A model generated the notes under the pieces. It searched no databases, was not told where the DNA came from, and saw nothing but the letters and a program-made list of their open reading frames with translations. The position numbers and the translations under genes are program-made. From Buxus sempervirens (lineage: Eukaryota; Streptophyta; Magnoliopsida; Buxales; Buxaceae), in NCBI GenBank assembly GCA_947561395.2, contig OX387184.1, positions 21,043,687-21,107,686 on the forward strand: a stretch of DNA of 64,000 bases. The letters run 5' to 3'. Shown piece after piece: positions 59,652-64,000 of this stretch. The number at the start of each line of letters is the position of its first letter. The stretch's first letter is position 1.

Positions 59652-61577
59652 GGTGAAGGTGTAACTATATATGTATATTAGAGGGCCAATATATAACTTA
59701 GCACTACCTCGCAAGTACAACTTTTCACGAAGACATGCATATATTAGGAGAGCAAGCACATGGCACTCATCCCAACCAACACTAGATTTTTACACTTTGA
59801 TACCTTTTTAAACAATTTTTTGGACTAAAAAGGTTAAGATTTTGGGTGAATCAGTTGTTTAAAGGCCTGCAACTACTGATAATTTTCATTAATTATTTTT
59901 GTTCTCCTTTCAGCTTCCATAATGGTTGATACGATTTTAATTAGGTTGTTCAGATTGTGTAACACGAGTTGAAGTTGTCAAATATCAAATTTATAATAAA
60001 AGATAATTCTTAGTTCTTCAAGGGTATGAAATTAGATCTCAAAATGCTTTTAATACCCTCAGTTTCATTTTCAAGGGCCCTCGTACTCATAGCTTCCATG
60101 ACCTTTATTTAATTATTCAAAGCAACAAAAGAAGGCATGCCCCACGAATTAATGCAGCGGTTTTGCCCCCTTCCAAACGGCTTTGATTGATTTTGGGTCA
60201 AAAAGGTGAGAAAGGGATCTTTTGTCCTTTCACAGTGCAAACCCAGTCAATTAGACTTTTGCCCTTCTGGTCGTTTAACGACCTTTGGCATGTATCTCGT
60301 TTCTTCAAGGTTCGAAAGCCTAGCATATATATATAAAGAGTAAAGAGGTTTGTTTGGTCTTCTACGTTGGGTGAGGCAAGGTTCACAAAGAATCATAGGG
60401 TCAACAACCATTTAATGCCTCCAATGGTCATGTTAATAGAAGTCGTTCTGTCTTTTGGTTTAAGTTATTGAATAACGTACACTAACTTGTACTGCATTAC
60501 TTGTACTGCATCAAACTTGACTCTTTTATTCTTTTTATTTTTTTATTGTATATTTTTTTTTTTTTTTGTTATTTCATTTTCAAGTTTGATTTTTGGTACA
60601 TAGAATAGGATAGAAAGACAAGATTTGTTCACCGACCCCACTTTGGTCGGAATTGATTTATGATGATGATGATGATTTCCAAATTATATATATATATATT
60701 TAATAAGATTGAAGAGAAAAGACAATGCTTTTGTTGAGAAAAGAAAATAATTTCTTACTTTATAAGAAACTATTTGTGTTGCATATAATTAATTTTTAAA
60801 AGATATCTTTAAATCTATTAGCCGAATATTATGCCAAGTGTTAAATCAACTTCTTGTTTTTTTATCAACCAATTGGTATTATAATTATTAAAAATTAAAA
60901 CACATAAATAATTTATTACACAAATTCCAGGAAATATTGAGTTTACAAATTTAATTTCAAAAATAATATATCACAATAACCATTTGCTAATCATTGAGGT
61001 AGATATACTTTGTGCCAAATCCTACACCTACCCTATTTGAATAAAAAGTTATGTCACTAGTGCATTAACTTGAAAATTTAATTTTCTTTTCATGAATTAA
61101 TATTTTTTCAGTAAATTAAGGCATTGATATAACAATACCATATGTAGGAATGGACACACAAAGATACATATATCATATATATATATATATATATATATAT
61201 AGATAGAAGTCATACAGGTTTTAGGAAATACGAGGTATTTTTGTTATTAATTAGTATTCATTGTTATGTACTCGAATTTTTGTCATATGGGAAAGATTGC
61301 AGTTTGTAACCAGGAGAGGGTTTTGTATTCTGTAACCCTCTTTTGCACAGATTTAAAGAACTCCCATCTGTCCTTCTAAAGAAAACTATATTTTTCCCTT
61401 TTTTTGCTTCTGATTTGTTCATATATTTGTGGTTTTTTCTAAGGCTTGCGAAGAAAACTACGGAAATTGGTCTATCTGAAAGCCACCATTAATGAGAAAT
61501 TCAAATTACATGAAGAAGCTGTACAAACCATGTCCCATAAAACTATCTAAACAAGAAATATTAATGTATACTATGAA
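59652..61577. other. Intergenic DNA with microsatellites
   Basis: A (GAT)n tract near 60660-60676, TA tracts near 60686-60701 and 61169-61200, T run 60552-60567. No gene, repeat end or RNA gene is supported. Confidence 0.4.
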
Positions 61578-62045
61578 CTAGCAAGCAGACATCATCTTCT
61601 TGAATTCTTCCAGGTCGACCTGGCCATCGCTGTTGGCGTCGAACTTGGTGATCATGCTCATGCAATCGGCACCCCTTCTCGACTCCAAGAGTCCCAGTCT
61701 AGAAAGCACGGATTGAAGCTCATCAGCAGTGATGAAACCGTCTTTGTTCAAGTCGAACACCTTAAAAGCCTCAACTAGATCGCTCTCTTCATCGTCGTCA
61801 CCTTTATCATCCTCCACTCTGTCGTCCTTCTTCTTCTGCTCAGTAGTTATGGACTGGTAGAAGACTATAAATTCTGATTCATCAAGGCTTCTTCTCCCCA
61901 TAATGCTCTCGAGCTTGTCGGGGCCGGGATCATTGCCGATCGTTTTGAGGAGCAAGTGAAGCTCCTCGATGCTTACATGGCCATCCCCGTCACGGTCGAG
62001 TTGCTCAAAAATTCTGTGTAAATCACTGGACTTGATGGAGGACAT
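61578..62045 (-). CDS. CML44: Calmodulin-like EF-hand calcium sensor (CML44-like), intronless
   Basis: The frame from 62045 gives 155 residues, MSSIKSSDLHRIFEQLDRDG onward; an upstream in-frame ATG at 62105 would add 20 hydrophobic residues unusual for the family. Three canonical EF-hand loops are present: D17-RDGDGHVSIE-E28, D98-LNKDGFITAD-E109 and D136-ANSDGQVDLE-E147. The second hand has lost its loop (LESIMGRRSLDESEF). A highly acidic linker (DDRVEDDKGDDDEESD, about 74-89) joins the halves. Such proteins bind calcium and relay signals by contacting target proteins; they are usually cytosolic or nuclear. The SLDESEF wording and the missing second hand fit Arabidopsis CML44 from memory, so the orthologue call is tentative. 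No intron, as in many CML genes. Confidence 0.88.
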   Translation of the reverse strand: MSSIKSSDLHRIFEQLDRDGDGHVSIEELHLLLKTIGNDPGPDKLESIMGRRSLDESEFIVFYQSITTEQKKKDDRVEDDKGDDDEESDLVEAFKVFDLNKDGFITADELQSVLSRLGLLESRRGADCMSMITKFDANSDGQVDLEEFKKMMSAC

Positions 62046-62153
62046 GATCCCAAGCTCAGAATCATATATGAAGGGTGGAAGAAGAGGAAAGAAAGAAAGG
62101 GCCAAATGGAGAAAAACTATGGGAGAGTTGAAGGTGGGGAGAGGTGTCTATGA

Positions 62154-62162
62154 CTCTATATA
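62154..62162 (-). promoter_or_regulatory. Probable TATA box of the calmodulin-like gene
   Basis: The minus strand reads tgtatatagagtc about 110 bp upstream of the start codon at 62045, at a normal distance for a plant TATA element. Confidence 0.5.
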
Positions 62163-62629
62163 CAAAAGAGAGACGGATGTGGAGACGAAACTTGAAAGCA
62201 AAAATTCGGATTTTCCCAAGCTTGCACGGCGGAATAATATGATGTCAAACAGAAGGAATATTATTATGGGGGAAAGACCTAAGGGAATGAGAAGTGAAGA
62301 GTGAAGCTTCCCAGAAGGATTACTGTAGAGGACTTGTCTTATATGTTAAGCTGTTTGGAAATGTTTTTCATAAAACATACCATTTGAAAACCAAACATTT
62401 TTCAAATTGTTTATGTATTTTTTGGAAACAAGTCAAGAACAAACCCTCTTTAACATTTTACTTAAAATCAATCATGATTAATTTCAAAAATCAGTAAAAA
62501 TAAATTTAGTAAAGTTTCATAACCATGATATATAAAAACAGTTATGTAATTAATGGTGTTTTAGATATGGTTATGATAGTGATTTTAATGATCGTGGTGA
62601 TATATATATAATATAGCTAGGTGTATAAC

Positions 62630-62740
62630 TGGTGGTGGTGGAGCTAGTGGCGATGGTGGTAGTTGTTGCGGTGGTGATGGTGATGGTGGTTGTGGAAGTA
62701 GTGGAGGTGGTAGTATGTGGTGGCAGCAGTGGTTACGGTA
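62630..62740. repeat. GGT/GAT-rich trinucleotide repeat
   Basis: An imperfect run of ggtggt, gatggtg and gtagtgg units. The minus-strand frame across it encodes a His-rich string and is not a gene. Confidence 0.85.
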
Positions 62741-63078
62741 GGTAAAATGAAGACATGATTGATTTGATTATTTGAAAAAAAAAATACCACAAAAAATCTG
62801 AAAATGATTCTCTGTTTTTTAAAGCTTATAAACCTGGCTACTTCTGGTTTTTCCTTTTTTGTTTTTTTCAACAATTTGAAAGCTATGTTTTACCCACCGA
62901 GATTTTCAAAATCAGAAAAGTTGTTTTCAAAAACTTTAGCAAACAACCTCTATGTCATTGAACTTGAATTTTATGTGGATGGCATGCACAATATTGGAAA
63001 TAAGGAAATTCAAATTATTGACTTGTACAAATCAATTTATGTGGATGGCATGCACGGTTGGAAATAAGGAAATTCAAA
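62741..63078. other. Non-coding stretch with a 66-bp tandem duplication
   Basis: The phrase ttatgtggatggcatgcac followed by ggaaataaggaaattcaaat occurs at 62971 and again at 63037. No gene is seen. Confidence 0.6.
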
Positions 63079-63510
63079 TTAATTTTTAGTGGTGTTTTAT
63101 CAAATTATTTAAGATTTAGTAAGCAAAGTTTTGAGTTTTAACTTTTAATGCACCTTTATCAAAATAATTAATTTTTAGTGTCATTTTACTATTACAAATC
63201 CAATATTCCAAGAATGCCCTTATATCACTCGTACAAATCATTTTATTGATTTGTACAAGCTAATTTATTGACTTGTACAAGTCATTTTATTACTTGTACA
63301 AGTCTAAAATGGCTTGTACAAGTCCATTTATTGCTTGTACAAGTCCCGGAAGTAAGTTGTATAGGGTATTTTTGGAAGAATTTATGTGTAACTTGAAATA
63401 GCATTAAAAATTAATTATTTTGATAAAAGTATACTAAAAGTTAAAACTCAAAATTTTGCTGATTAAATCTTAAATAATTTTATAAAGTACCCTTAAAACT
63501 TAATTTTCTC
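63079..63510. mobile_element. Foldback element with about 100-bp inverted arms and a palindromic core
   Basis: The left arm (63082-63180, containing ttgagttttaacttttaatg) and the right arm (63395-63500) are inverted copies at about 80 percent. The centre repeats acttgtacaagt, itself a perfect palindrome, about five times between 63230 and 63345. The 9-bp phrase aaattcaaa flanks both sides (63070-63078 and 63511-63519), which would fit a Mutator-type target duplication, although in AT-rich DNA this may be chance. No protein. Confidence 0.65.
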
Positions 63511-63897
63511 AAATTCAAAAAGGAAACGGTGATTGTCTTGGACATGGCAACATTCTTTGGGAAATAAAAAGTGAAAACATCAACTTCTCTCCTAAATAAA
63601 TTGTGGTAGTAAGGAGAGAAAATATGTTACGTTATAGTAGGATGCAAATCTTTGGCATCCAAAATCATGTACCAGTCCTTTCACAGGTGGCCAGTATGCT
63701 ATAATTGCTGCATCCACATTAAGAAAAACATCTTATGAGGGAGAAATGCTTTTTAATTTGTAAGGTTTATATAACAAAATCATAACCAGTGGTGGCACAG
63801 GTGCATGATTTTGAGTGTAGACAATATGTGTCCCCTATAATAGATTTAACGTAATTTTATTTAGGAAAGTACATGCCCTCTCCTATATAGAACATTA
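63511..63897. other. Intergenic DNA with a worn Helitron end
   Basis: Bases 63787-63845 look like a decayed, shortened Helitron on the minus strand (tctattataggggacac to ccaccactgg). Nothing else is supported. Confidence 0.3.
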
Positions 63898-64000
63898 CTA
63901 GTGGAGACATGTGCACTATTGTACGTCGGCCTACCACTTTGGGTATTTTTGTTTACAGATAACTGTATTTCCATTGGTGATAATCGTGCAGCATGAAAGT
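63898..64000 (-). mobile_element. 3' end of a Helitron running out of the window
   Basis: The minus strand ends acatgtctccactag at 63898 before a T, preceded by the hairpin-like gtacaatagtgcac. This matches the 3' ends of the short Helitrons in the window. The 5' end lies beyond 64000. Confidence 0.55.

Noticed and set aside
62644-62874. His-rich frame
   Set aside because: Product of the GGT/GAT trinucleotide repeat on the other strand.

Overview
The window is nuclear DNA of a flowering plant, most likely a eudicot. It has AT-rich intergenic DNA, genes with GT/AG introns, proteins of plant type (a calmodulin-like protein, a small SAM methyltransferase family, a plastid-type enolase exon), and plant transposon families (CACTA, hAT, Helitrons, Ty1/copia, Ty3/gypsy of the Tat/Ogre and chromovirus groups). 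No species can be named from the sequence. Only three host genes look alive: two tandem methyltransferase genes and one intronless EF-hand gene. Most of the rest is mobile DNA, much of it nested.

Layout. 1-3.5 kb: two CACTA right ends, a relic of a plastid enolase gene between them, and the 3' part of an Ac-like hAT element. 4.6-6.3 kb: a non-autonomous hAT element with a perfect 8-bp target duplication that carries a piece of an RNase III-like gene. 7.1-14 kb: a 201-bp Helitron, a probable larger Helitron, and a solo gypsy LTR with a 5-bp target duplication. 15.7-25.2 kb: methyltransferase gene 1 (minus strand), whose two exons are separated by an 8.7-kb intron. The intron is full of copia-type gag-only elements arranged tail to tail, plus a solo LTR inside a solo LTR. 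27.0-28.8 kb: methyltransferase gene 2 (minus strand), compact and intact, with two small transposons in its intron. 30.0-48.3 kb: one hAT element swollen to 18 kb by a 2.9-kb solo LTR and a 13-kb LTR retrotransposon. 48.7-49.6 kb: a broken third methyltransferase copy. 50.6-56.2 kb: a broken chromovirus with a solo LTR inside its 5' LTR. 56.4-64 kb: MITEs, Helitrons, a calmodulin-like gene, simple repeats and a foldback element.

The most unusual object is the 13.0-kb minus-strand LTR retrotransposon (35205-48230). Its two 2.48-kb LTRs are almost identical, it has a perfect 5-bp target duplication, a primer site and a purine tract, and one long gag frame of the Tat/Ogre type but no visible pol. 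This fits the non-autonomous TR-GAG class. Its leader holds a 70-bp minisatellite. Its LTRs, and those of three related but diverged LTR copies in the window, share arrays of short palindromes just upstream of a TATA box.

How the parts fit together: the three methyltransferase copies arose by local duplication and then diverged mainly through transposon traffic. Gene 1 gained a giant intron, gene 2 stayed compact, and copy 3 decayed. Undisturbed sister copies act as empty sites that prove several insertions. The calmodulin-like gene is separate and unrelated in function.
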